Shown one piece after another: positions 24,101 to 35,934 of a stretch of DNA of 64,000 nucleotides. How positions within the stretch are numbered: the stretch's first letter is position 1; every line of letters begins with the position of its first letter. Position numbers and translations under genes: made by a program. The notes below the pieces were generated by a model. It was not told the DNA's origin, did no database searches, and saw only the letters and a program-made list of their open reading frames with translations. Source of the stretch: Chionis minor (lineage: Eukaryota > Chordata > Aves > Charadriiformes > Chionididae); contig VZSF01006922.1 of NCBI GenBank assembly GCA_013398295.1, positions 62,001-126,000 of the forward strand, read 5' to 3'.

Positions 24101-26621
24101 ATTCTGTTGAATAATAAGTATCTTAAAGCATGAGGATTCCACAACAATTTCTAAAATTTCTTGACATTTTGTATTCCCAAATGAATAGCTTTCAAGGAAA
24201 TATTTGCAATTTACCTTATAGATTTCTGCAGGGTGATTGACTTGTTATCTGGACATTGATATGGTATATTATAAAGATAGTTAAGATAGTAAAGATAGTT
24301 TTAAAAAGTAATTAATAAAGGTAAAGAGATTTTCATGTACATTTCCTTTGAATGTTTTATATGATCAGCTTTACCTTTTTGGAAAGGGATAGCTCCTTTG
24401 TTCTAAAGAAAGGAAGTTTCTGAGTCTCTCAAGCAGGGCTGTTTGTTCTTGGTAATAAAAGCTATCAGCTACTTCTACAATCCAGTGACAGGAATAATTA
24501 GTGCTAGAAGGATGAAACTTCATAAGCATGCAAAGGCAGGTAGAAAGGCACTTGCATGAGACCTCACTTCTTTTCTCAGAAGTGGAAATTGGTCGGGGGG
24601 GAAGGCTGTGCTGCACTGTGTGCTTGGCATTGAACTGTTAGGCCTATGGAGACCACAAGAGAATAAAGTAAAGAGTAGCTCTCCCTGAAGTAGGTAATAG
24701 GATTGACCAGATTATTTTGTTCAAAATTATTTCTCTGCAGAGTTGATTTAACTTCCTGTTTTTGCTGAACCTATGAGACAGAACTTTTTTCAACCCTGTA
24801 GAACAAGCAGCCGGTGTGCTTATAAATATCCCACACCATGAAATATTACTATGCATGTGTTTCCTTCTCCTTTCATAGCCTTTTCATTTAAAAGGGAAAA
24901 ATAGTTTTTAAGCACTTAACTAGTGCAGTTGAAGGGGTTCCATGTAAGTAAGCATATGGAGTGTGTGTCTGAAAAATCCCACAGGTCTCCTGTGAGGCAC
25001 CATTTATTTGGTTTGAAGAAGTTAACACCTGTTTCTTTAAACTGTTCTGAAAATCTAGTTTCCTATCATATTTTTGTCTTGAGTGAGGAGAACTCTTAAA
25101 ACAGTGGACAATTACACTATAATTATGCACTCATAATTTGTTTTGAAAATGTGTTTGAAAAGGTTTCAAACCTTTCTGAAAAGGTTTGAAAATGTGTTAA
25201 ATGACCATCTTAATTTTTAAATTCTGCTGTTTCTCTGAAGGCTCTGTCAATTGTTAGAGACCACTGGAGACCTATATAAAGTCCAGTGTACAGAAGCAGC
25301 TGAGCTGTGCAATGAAAATCTTATATAGTCTGAGATTTGCTAGTTAATTACATACTATCATGAAGCAAATTCATTTATTTTAACCTATCTCCAAGTGTGT
25401 CAACTTCTCCAAGTGAATGTGTCACTTCTCCATAAACTTCATTAGTTTTCATTACAGAAAGGTCTGATGCAATCTGATGGTCTTTTTTACCTCTGTATTG
25501 ATTAGTAATGCAACATCATTTTGAAATCCTGATGATTAAGGCTTTTTCTTTGAGAATGCATAAGCATATTGAGTTAGAATGTTTTCCATTAATTTTTTTT
25601 CAGTAATAACCTTGGTCCATTTGAAATGTTGCTTAATAGTCCATAACTGCTACTTTAATAGGAAGCAATAATTGATTTCTACTTGTAGTTGAATACTGTA
25701 GGCTATGAATTTTAACACATTTAGTACACAGTTAATGATACACCTTTGGAAATCCTAATGGAAGCAGAGACTGGGCCATCATTTTTTGCATATGTGTCCT
25801 TGAAGATTTACATAGTATTTACTCAAATCATATAGACTATAATGGAACTATTTTCCTACAGGAAAAAGAAAGAGGGCTTATATTTTTACCTGACTTCTGT
25901 GCCCACAAGTTTTATGTGTGAGTCCTAGATATAGATGATCTACAAATATGATATTCACTCAATGACAGCAAGCTTCTCACTTAGACGAAGACATGCATTC
26001 AACTATGAAAAGGTTAATAATATATTCCAGCATACCATTTTAGAAGTTGTAAAATTCTTACCATCAGCCTACAGCAAAAGCTGCCTATAGCACCAGAAAG
26101 CAGAAGCAGAATAAACAAGTTATTAGTGTTTTCTTGTTTTAGAACCAGACCAAAGCATAGTAAAACAGTATAACCAGTCACAGTAGTTAGTAACATTGTA
26201 ACTTTATTAACAACATGATCGTCAATAAGCATTTTGTAACACAGACAACCATAATATATGTATAAATAATATGCAATTGCAAGAAGTCATACAGACTTGG
26301 TATACAATTGCACAAACAAGGTTCAGGAAATCACCTGCAAGCAGTAAAATCTGCGGGATACAAAAAAAGGAGGTAGAATGGGCTGATAACATTGTCCCTT
26401 TTGATTTTGCAGAGCAAGGCAGGAAGCAGGCTCACTATCACTAACTGTTTAAGTAGTCCTAAGGATTATCATTGAGTAAGAACCAGCTGTTGACAATGTG
26501 TATTGTTAATGAATATCAACCTAGTAAAATACTTAAGTTTGAAATGGATCTGATTTATCAATCTTTTAAACATTTTTATCCCACTGATCTCTAAGTCCCT
26601 AGCTGATGTACGGATACATTC
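24101..26621. other. AT-rich single-copy DNA, no gene seen
   Basis: Includes a short AAGATAGTTA-type tandem near 24272-24305 and a small palindromic cluster AAAGGTTT-C-AAACCTTT near 25160-25180, flanked by repeated GAAAATGTGTT words. No coding region is recognised. Confidence 0.5.
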
Positions 26622-26728
26622 ACAAAACTACAGAAGGGACGAGGTTGGAAGGGACCTCTTGAGATCACGTTGTCCACCTACTCTTTTCAAGGAGGCCACC
26701 TAGAGCAGCTTGCCCAGGACGGGTTGCA
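26622..26728 (-). mobile_element. Short CR1 fragment, minus strand
   Basis: GAGGTTGGAAGGGACCTCTTG followed by AGATCACGTTGTCCACC and AGAGCAGCTTGCCCAGGAC matches the antisense of the CR1 3' region. The terminal octamer repeats are degraded to CACAAAACTACAGAAGG. Confidence 0.8.
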
Positions 26729-28645
26729 GTTGCAGTTGTATTCACAATTTCCATACCTTGGAACATAGTATAATTGTCACATTATTTTAGGAATCACTCA
26801 TTTGAGTAGTGGATAACTGTGGAAATAAATATCTTGGCCCTGAGTATCTGTTGTTTATTTCACAGTTGCATTTTATTATTCCTCAGAAGTTTAGAAGGGA
26901 AAGGTGCTGGAGAAGTACATTATCTTTACACTAATGGCAAAGGTCACACTAATGGCTAATGGCTAACGGCTGATAACAGGCTTTGTGGTCATGTATACTG
27001 ATTGTAACTTCTGAAATCTATAGAGAATTGTTGCTTTTGAAAATTATAAACAACAAACTTTTGTGGAGATTCACCATCAAAACACAGAAGTTACTGTCCT
27101 CTTGAGAACGATATTTATTTTTTTTAAATTAAACTGGAAACGTAAAGCCATCCAAACAATTGGATCAATGCTGGTTGGTTTTGTTTCATTTCAGATGAAG
27201 ACCAATTCATATCATTATTTATTCCAACTTTGAATTTATCACAAGGACATCTTGTGCTTTCCTACATCTGCTTTTCTATAATGGCACAGTAGACTATTAC
27301 GTTTCATCAGCAGTCATTAAATGTGAAATGATGGACCATCATCAAGCAGTTTAATGCACAGCTACCTGTGTAAAACCTCAGTGGAAGGGCATGGATGAGA
27401 AAGACTCATATCAATCCTTTCTCATTCTTGGATATACAGGACTAGCTACCTGTTACTGGTAAGCAGGATTCTCAAAGAGCAGAAACTAAACAAGGGGGAG
27501 AATAAGCAGAGAGCAAGCAGCTACTCAAGAACAAGTAGAACTACTCAGTTTGGCATTGAACCTATGCTTTGGTTAGTGATGGCCAATTATTATTATTATT
27601 ATTATTATTATTAAGAATTTTTTGGACGATGTTCTGAGATATGGCAGTTATGATTGTAATTAAAAGGGAGGAGGGGGATTAGGAAAGGTAAGGAATGAGT
27701 GCTGTTTCAGTATTTTATTCCATTGTCTTCTTATTTTTCCCAGAAATAATACATAAATTCTATATAGAAGAAAAATGGGCTCTCATAAGAACACCATATT
27801 TGGTGACAAAGGCATTATCACTCCTTCTGGGTCACCACAAAAACATCTGAAAGACTTGATTCTCTGCACTCGATGTGCTTCTGAGTTATTGTACCAAATG
27901 CCACTGTTTTGGCACGGAGCAAATGAGCATGTTGCTTTAATACAGGGTGGGGAGAATAATTCATCAGCATCGACAGAGCACTTTTATTTTCTTAGCTGGC
28001 CTGAAAACTGCACTGGAAAACTTGCAGCATGTTAGCTGCAGACAGACATGTTTAACGTAGCCTTTTGCAAACTTTTCAGTCTTACTCAGAGGACAAAGTT
28101 CAGTTGTGTCAGCAATATATCATATAAAGCTTAATTTGTTTTTCAGTTCCAACAAAAAAAAATCAAAGGACATTTAATTCTGTAGACAAGGTCCTTACCA
28201 ACCTTGGGTAGGACATTTTTCTCCTGCTGTTACAGTGAAATATGAAAATCTAGAAATAATATGTACTAAAGTACGGGTAGACCTCACAGCATTTACCTTT
28301 TTCCTTCTTGCTTTCAGCATTTCCCTCACAAAAATAAGGTGGGGGGGAAGGAGTGAAGAAAAAAATCCTATTTTCTAGTTTAGATTTGCATTCATTTTTC
28401 TTCAGGTGTGTCCTTCTTTAAAAAAAGCACTGTGAAACACGAAAGAGTTCCATCATTATATTTAATGGGTGTTAAAGACCACTGGGTTGTCAACTGGCTG
28501 CCCTAGGAAAATATTTGGACTGTGCAGCCACCTTCCATAGGATAGCTTCTCCATCAATTAATATACCTTGATCAATAATGATAAAATACTTAAAATACAT
28601 ATTGGGCACAAAATGAAATATGAGAAATTCCATTTAAACATAAGG
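26729..28645. other. AT-rich single-copy DNA with an (ATT)n microsatellite
   Basis: Contains (ATT)n at 27586-27614 and a TAATGGC short tandem near 26944-26972. An 86-codon plus ORF (27775-28035) has mixed composition but no recognised domain; it is kept only as a weak candidate. Confidence 0.45.
27586..27614 (+). repeat. (ATT)n microsatellite
   Basis: About nine uninterrupted ATT units. Confidence 0.9.
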
Positions 28646-28833
28646 AAATGTTTGGCGCTTTTTACTGCTAAAGTGGTCAAACATTGGAACAGGTTGCCAA
28701 AAGAAGCAACTTTTGGAGCTATTCAAAACCTTACTGGCCATGACCCTGGGCAGCCTGCTTTATCAAGTAGGTTGAACCAGGTGATCTCCAAAAGTCCCTT
28801 CCAACCTCAACCATTGTGTGATTTTGTGTTTCT
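28646..28833 (+). mobile_element. CR1 LINE 3' end, plus strand
   Basis: Reading plus, GGTCAAACATTGGAACAGG, GTCCCTTCCAACCTCAACC and the tail ATTGTGTGATTTTGTGTTTC follow the CR1 3' end. The frame at 28568-28840 shows KHWNRLPKEA, typical of the CR1 ORF2 C-terminus. The octamer tail is mutated from the usual ATTCTGTG. Confidence 0.88.
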
Positions 28834-29554
28834 AAGATAAGAATGAACAAAGCTGAAAACTGTGTAAGAGGAAGAAAGAAACGGTTATACCTGCAAACAA
28901 ATTGCGTTGTTAATGAAAGGCAACAGTATGCCACTATTACTACTGCCCAATTATTTGAATGTAGCATACAATTAAAACACAAAGGAAATCGATAAGGCTG
29001 AAAATCAGGCATCATTTAATCATCTGGACATTTTTTAAACAAACCAGTTTATTAGAAGATGTTTGTTAATGTCTAACTTTAGTGTTCCAAGCAAAAGTAA
29101 TGCTTTTATAATACTTAGCCATAAGTATTCCTATTTACTTGGCATCCATTACTCTTTCTGTGAATAAGCAGATTTACTATTATGATTGTGGATAACGTTG
29201 GAGCTGTAAATAATGTCCACTATATGGAACCAGGAAATAGCTTTCCTGGGAGTTGTCCATGTTTGATTTGGTCTCATTAGAGCTAACATTAGCTCTTAAA
29301 GTAAGGACTGACGGCAGATTTGTCCAAGTCACGTACTGACTATGTCACTGATATACCAAAAGTCTAAGAGAGGGTAACTGCAGTTTCTTCGTACTAGTAA
29401 CTACACCTAGTAACTTGGTAAACCTGGTAGGAAATAACTTCTTCCAACTTCTCCAGCACTTCAAAAACTGGGAAATATATCATCTGATGCAGAAGGACTC
29501 CAAATTTTGTTGTGATTTTGTTCTTTAGTAAATTAGTTATCCCATTGCCTTAAG
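28834..29554. other. Single-copy DNA, no gene seen
   Basis: About 720 bases between two plus-strand CR1 copies with no recognised element or coding region. Confidence 0.5.
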
Positions 29555-30250
29555 GAGAAATACTTGGGGATACTGGCAGATGAAAAATTGGGCATGAGGC
29601 AGCAATGCACACTTGCAGCCCAGAACATAAATCATATCCTGGGCTGCATCAAAAGAAGTGTGGGCAGCAGGTTGAGGTAGGTGATTCTCCCCCTCTACTC
29701 CACTCTTGACAGACCTCACCTGAAGTACTGCATCCAGCTCTGGAGTGCCCAGTACAAGACAGACATGGAACTGTTAGAGCAGGTCCAGAAGAACACCATG
29801 AAAATTATCAGAGACCTGGAACACCTCTCTTATTAAGACAGGCTGAGAGAGTTGGGGCTGTTCAGCCTGGAGAAGAGAAGGCTCCGGGGAACCCTTACTG
29901 TGGCCTTTCAACACATAAAGGCGCCTTATAAGAAAGATGCAGAGAGACTTTTTACTAAGGTCTGTAGTGACAGGACAAGGGGTAATGGTGTTAAACTGAA
30001 AGATGGTAGGTTTAGATTGGATATAAGGAAGAAATTTTTTACGATGAGGGTGGTGAGACACTGAAACAGGTTTCCCAGGAAAGTTGTGGATGCGTCCTCC
30101 CTGGATGTGTTCAAGGTCAGGTTGGATGGGACTTTAAGCAATCCGATCTAGTGAAAGTGTTTCTGCCTACTGCAGGGGGGTTGGGGGCTGGGCTAGATGA
30201 TCTTTAAAGGTCCCTTCCAACCCAAACTATTCTATGTTTTTATGATTCTT
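29555..30250 (+). mobile_element. CR1 LINE fragment (about 0.7 kb, 3' part), plus strand
   Basis: The segment runs from the region after the catalytic part of the reverse transcriptase to the 3' tail. It has CTGTTCAGCCTGGAGAAGAG, GTTTAGATTGGATATAAGG, GATGATCTTTAAAGGTCCC and a terminal ATTCTATG-like tail at 30228-30250. Translation at 29852-30064 shows [12 protein letters not shown] and [14 protein letters not shown]. Stop codons and frame changes occur upstream (an in-frame TAA near 29835), so it is inactive. Confidence 0.93.
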
Positions 30251-33200
30251 ATTGAAAAGGAGAGGTAATAAAGTAAGGAAAAACAACTTTTGCAGGAGTT
30301 TGTTCTCATGCTGTTTTCATACTAAGCATTGGCCAAGAATATAGCTTTAATTTTATTCTACTTCCAGACTATGGCAGATTTTGAAGTAGGTAAGAAAGGT
30401 GAAGGAGTACAAAAGAGAGAAGAGATAAAGAAAAATAATACTTATCTGTTGTGTATGAGACATTGAAGTAGATTAACAACTCAAATAATCAATCAGTCAA
30501 TAAATAGTCCTCTCTGAATAGAAGTATATGAACTTCCACTGTTGAATTAATTCAAGAAAGGATAAGTAAAATGAGAACGAAAAAAACATCTAACATAGGT
30601 ACTTGTTACTTCATTCAGGTGTCTGCATACACAAAACAACATGACTTCCAAAGCCTTTATATACGCTCAATAATTCAAGCACTTTGGAAAACTTCATCAG
30701 CTTGTTAGCTCATGAAGAATTCTTTGAAATGTATTGGTCAGAACTTCCTCAGTCTGAGGTGTATTTAAGTATATTTATGCTTTTAAAATGAGTTCCCCAT
30801 TTTCTTATGCTCAAGCGTGCTACAAAGGTCTACATTTTCTACTTGAGTTGCATTTAAGAAACACTTTTCACTAGATATCATTTTCATAATATGATGATGA
30901 AGAGGAATAGTCACCAAGTCAGTTCAATATCTTTGATATGATTTCCTTTGAGAAAAAAGTCCTGAGACAAAAATGTGCAGTGATTGTGAAACAGATGCAA
31001 TATCAAAAAATACATTAAGTAACAGCATATATATTAATCTTGTTCTAAACAGAAATAACTTACTGAATCCCCAAATGTAGCATATCAACATGATCATAAA
31101 ATATTAGATATGAATATGGAAAAAACCCAAAAACCTGTAATAAGATTAAAGTAGAAGGACTGTGATATTGCAAGGCAAATCAGATTAGCTTGCTCAGGAT
31201 GATTGCTGTGTCTGTTAATTATGAGATCAACGTCACAGGCGATTTTGTGAGGATTTGTATTATGGACATGCCCTTTTTAACTTTGTTTTAATCTTTGTTT
31301 ATTGTTGTATTTTGGGTGAAATCCAGCAAAAATGGCAACTGGGTGTTGCTGGATCAAGTTTTGATTTGAACTCTGTTAAAAAAGCAGTGGCTCAAGACCA
31401 AAAGTACGGTTCCTAATGTTTTCCAAACTTGGGATTATGCTTTTAAGCTTAAATTAGACTATGATCTAGTAAATAGTTAATTGTTTCTTTACAGTCAGCT
31501 TGCTAGTGGCCCAATTAAATTTATGAGATTGTTCTTATTTGTCAGCTCAGATACGCTTATATGGCTTGTATATTTGGGGCCTTTATAGCTGACTCTGACT
31601 TCAAAAGTAAAACAAAAAAAGCATAGGTTTCAACAGCTGCAGATCCAAATGTAGGTGTTGGTTTTATAGTTTAAACCCTTATCCACTTGGAAGATATTTT
31701 TTATCTGTTTTACTTCTAAATTTTTAGATAAATTATGATTTCAGTTGGCTATATTAAAGATTATGGAAAACAACAGAGAGATTGGAATATTGATTTATTT
31801 TTAGATGTCATTTTCATTGTAGCTTTAAAGAACTCCAAATCACAAGGCATCCAGTAATTCTATTAAAAACTTTATGATGTGCCCCTATTCCATTGCTTCA
31901 AATACAAATTTTCTTTTGAGAAAAGTGCAGCTGCTTTTTAATAACAATATGTCAACCTGTGATGCTACAATTCAGCCCTTTTAGACCTGTTGGATGACTT
32001 TACTTTAGTAAAGTAAAGGCTGATCATAGGATCAGCCTGAGGGTTTTTTTAAGGAAATTTTAAAATGTGAGCATGTTAATCCAATAATACATGTAAGATA
32101 GATATGAGTTTAAATCCAGATTTGACATTTTTCAATGGACCTAGTGTTTGTTTCAGGCTTATAGACAGAAATATTAATATTAAATATATTCAAGGAATTG
32201 TTGCCTGATTGTCAGTAAGGAAAAGCTCTAATTGTATGTCTGTGATGATGCTAGAGTGAATAAATGGTCAAATGACTTCTTATTCCTTATTGCTAATTCT
32301 ATCCTTTCCATCCCACTGCAAAAGCTGAATGAGTCCTTTACTAATCCGTTAAGTATTAAGTATTTGTGGCTGGAAACAACTAAGATCAAACCACATCCTT
32401 TTAGGGTGTCACTTGCCGCTCCTCTATGAGCTCCTCTCTCTGACAGAGGTTTTTTTCTTTTTGAGTGTGATCACAAAAAGAGCTAGAATTGCAACACTAG
32501 CACCCTAATGATCTTTTTTTAAAAAACTATTGTGCTGAAAATGGGCCCAATTAAAGGGTTATGGGTGTTGTATGTTGAAGAGATGGCTTGTTTTCGTCTT
32601 GTCAGGGCCTGAATTGATCAGTTGTTAGATCCCACAGAGAAGTAAGGTCCAAAAAATTTTTTGTAGATCGATATATGGCAGTGCTTCTCATCATTGGCAT
32701 CTGTCTATTGTTGCCAGAAAGCACACATTTGTGATTTTAGCAAATCTTCTCTTTTTATAACTTGAATCCTTACTGCACAGTTGTCTCCAGCTTTCATGTC
32801 CTGTGTTCCCTACATGGTCATCTTATAAAACACAGCCACATGAAAATACACCTGCAAGAGCTAAAATTACCTTTAGCAAAATAGAAATAAATCTTTTTCT
32901 ACTGTAACTGGCACGTTAGTGGCTGAATAGTACATTGTCAAACTTATAAAGCATTTGAAATTGCTTTCTCTCTCCACCTTCCTTTTAAGATGCTTTTTTC
33001 TGTATCTAAAAAAGTGAACAGAGGTAAATCAAACAGTATATTAAATGGCTGGAGAAGAGACTGAATAATATCTCATGTGCAGTACTGAAGAATTATAGCC
33101 AGAATTTGGCGTATGGCTTACCTCTAATTCCCGTATGCATTATTTTGTTAACATATATATACTATTGTCAGCATAATTCATTCTGAATTAGAAAATTGAA

Positions 33201-34829
33201 GGAAACTCATCCAAAACTAAATGGAAGAGCAGCAAGCCAGAAGGGAATCTGGATTCCTGGCAAGCTGGGACAAGTAATGACCATGGCATCGTCACTAATG
33301 CAGGCTAAAGTAAGGTGCTTGTCCTCGGTTTAGGGGAGAGAGGTAATTGATGATAAGATCTGGAGCCAGCACAGACTGTGCATCCGTTAAGTGGTTCAAA
33401 TGCAGCAGAAACTGATTATAGAACTCCTCTATATGCATTCTTAAAAGGAGAAAAGACCCTGAAGCAGTTCAGTGAATCCTCAGTGTAAGCCTGGTGACAC
33501 GTGACACTGTGCCTCAAATTTAAGCCAGAGTCTGCTTCTAGCTAATGACTCTGTTGAATTTCTAGGCCTGTTCAGCCTTTCACATCCTCTCTGAAATCCT
33601 TTAGAAAAGTACCCAAGTACTAAAATATGAAGAGTTTCTATCTGATATTCATACCTACATATTTGTCAGTGATCTCCTGCTCATCTATATCTAAGGTCTT
33701 TGCAGATTTCTTCTTTTTGCTACTGAAAATCAAACCAGAGCCTGACATAGTAACAACAGGAAGAGAAAGGAGAGCATTAACTCTGAGGGTAATTTGGTGA
33801 TGTGAGTTGACCCACATCCAAGGCCACAACAAAGTATGGAGGTTTGGGTTTTCTATTCCCAAAGCAAACATGCAGAGATTCAGGTAGAGCCAGATGTCAC
33901 ACCTGAAGGTATGGAAAATTTGCTCTAGGTGAGGTCAGAACTCACAGATTAACATGCTTCTTGGCCTCATCTTGCTGCATCAAAGCCTATATAAACTATA
34001 TCCATCAAACAATACTGATCACTAGTTAGCTGTGAACTTCAACTCTGTTTGAATCAATTCTGGCAAAATTTGATAGCATTGCTGTTTCAGAGAGAAATCT
34101 GTTATGAACTTTGACTTTTGTTTTCTTTACATAAAAAGATTTCATCAGAACTGTTTCTATTTGTTCTGTACTCAGATGAAAGAAGATTGTATAGAACGCG
34201 AAAGAAGTAGACGGCAGCATTTTTAAGTGTCTAAAGAAAGTACCCCATTCTCATTGTGTTCTTTTGTGTTTTACCAAAAATCCTTACCCAAATGTAAAGG
34301 AAGTGCATTTTTTCTACATTCATAAAATTCAAATGATAATTAAATTCTGTTTCAAGTGGGACCTTGAACTTTAATGGAAAAAGACTGCCATTTTTAACAT
34401 TTACCTACACTATGGCACTTCATTCCCTTTTTTTCTCTTGAAGAAAACAGTATTTAATTTTGGTACATATTCTTGAGTGGGTCTGACTCTTACAAACAAA
34501 GCCATAAATAAACATTCAGAACTGTCAATGTATCATCGTTTTCCTAATCACAAAACTGCATTTCAGCTGCTTCTGATTACTGTTACTATATATTATACAA
34601 AACTTGAAAAAATCAATTAAATGTGAAAAACTACAAATAAAAAAATGCTTGATTTTAAACTTTGGATTTTTGTAAGATGTCGTCTCCTGTATGAACTTTA
34701 GAGTTTGGTTTTCCAAAAAGAAAATGGAAGAATAATTGAAACATTAAGATTTTCCAGGAATTTGTCAGTCGTATTTAGATATGCTGTGAATTCAACACTG
34801 TTTCCCACAGCATTCTCCTGGAAAACTGG
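30251..34829. other. AT-rich single-copy DNA, no gene seen
   Basis: About 4.6 kb. The only structure noticed is a pair of adjoining perfect hairpins at 31998-32037, listed separately. ORFs do not exceed about 80 codons and none is recognised. Confidence 0.5.
31998..32037. repeat. Two back-to-back perfect hairpins
   Basis: CTTTACTTTA-G-TAAAGTAAAG (31998-32018, 10-bp stem, one-base centre) is followed immediately by GGCTGATC-ATAG-GATCAGCC (32018-32037, 8-bp stem, four-base loop). They share base 32018. No flanking repeat or coding region explains them. Confidence 0.85.
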
Positions 34830-35934
34830 CTGCTCATGGCTTGGACGGGTGTACTCTTCACTGGGCCAAAAACTGCCTAGATGGCCAGGCCCAAAGGGTA
34901 GGGGTGAATGTAGTTAAATCCACTTGGTGGCTGGTCACAAGTGGTGTTCCCCGGGGCTTGGTGTTGTGGCCAGTTCTATTTAATATCTTTATCAATAATC
35001 TGGATGAGGGGATTGAGTACACCCTCAGTAAGTTTGCAGATGGCACCAAGTTGAGTGGAAGTGTTGATCTGCTTGAGGGTTGAAAGGCTCTACAGACGGA
35101 TCTGGACAGGCTGGATCAATGGGCTGAGGCTAATGGTATGAGATCCATTAAGGCCAAGTGCCGGGTCCTGTACTTGGGTCACAACAAACCCATGCAGCAC
35201 TACAGGCCTTGGGAACAGTGGCTGGAAAGCTGCTCAGCAGAAAAGGAACTGGGGGTATTGGTCAACAGTCAGCTGCATATATGAGCCAGCAGTCAGTGTG
35301 TCCAGGTGGCCAAGAAGGCCAACAGTACCCTGGCTTGTATCAGAAATAGTGTGGCCAGCAGGACTCGGGAAGTGATCATCCCCCTGTACTCGGCACTGGT
35401 GAGACCACACCTTGAATATTGTGTTCAGTTTCAGGCACTGCAGTACTGGAAGGACATTGAAGTGCTGCAGTGTGTCCAGAGAAGGGCCACAAAGCTGGTG
35501 AGGGGTCTAGAGAAGAAGTCTTATGAGGAACAGCTGAGGGAACCGGGGTTGTTTAGCCTGGAGAAAAGGAGGCCCAAGGGAGACTTTGTCACTCTCTACA
35601 CTACCTGAAAGGAGGTTGTAGAGCATTGGGGTTCAATCTCTCCTCCCAAGTAACAAGTGATAGGACAAGGGGAAATGTCCTCAAGTTACACTAGGAGAGG
35701 TTTAGATTGGATATTAGGAAAAATTTCTTCACCAAAAAGGATTATCAGACATTGAAACAGATTGCCCAGGGAGGTGGTGGATTCGCCGTCCCTGGAGGTA
35801 TTTAAAAGATGGGTAGATGTGGTGCTGAGGGACATGGTTTAGGTGTGGTTTTGGCAGTGTTTGGTTGATGGTTGGACTCGATGATCATAAAGTCTCTTCC
35901 AACCTAAGCGATTCTGTGATTCTGTGATTCTGAG
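34830..35934 (+). mobile_element. CR1 LINE fragment (longest, about 1.1 kb), plus strand
   Basis: Begins inside the reverse-transcriptase domain and runs to a textbook CR1 3' terminus, ATTCTGTGATTCTGTG followed by ATTCTGAG at 35911-35934. Translation at 34841-35083 shows the region around SGVPRG and [11 protein letters not shown], then FADG at 35033-35044. The catalytic box of CR1 reads FADD, so the second aspartate is lost. Further downstream, 35306-35608 reads [27 protein letters not shown] and [10 protein letters not shown]. Frame breaks separate these blocks. The element is 5'-truncated and dead. Confidence 0.95.
34841..35608 (+). pseudogene. CR1 ORF2 reverse-transcriptase remnant (catalytic Asp lost)
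   Basis: A broken reading of CR1 ORF2 spread over at least two frames: 34841-35083 (palm region with the metal-binding motif changed to FADG) and 35306-35608 (the thumb and C-terminal part with LVRPHLEYC). An in-frame stop follows LLEG at about 35083, and another lies near 35283. It has no intact product; it is useful only as a record of the family and its orientation. Confidence 0.85.
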
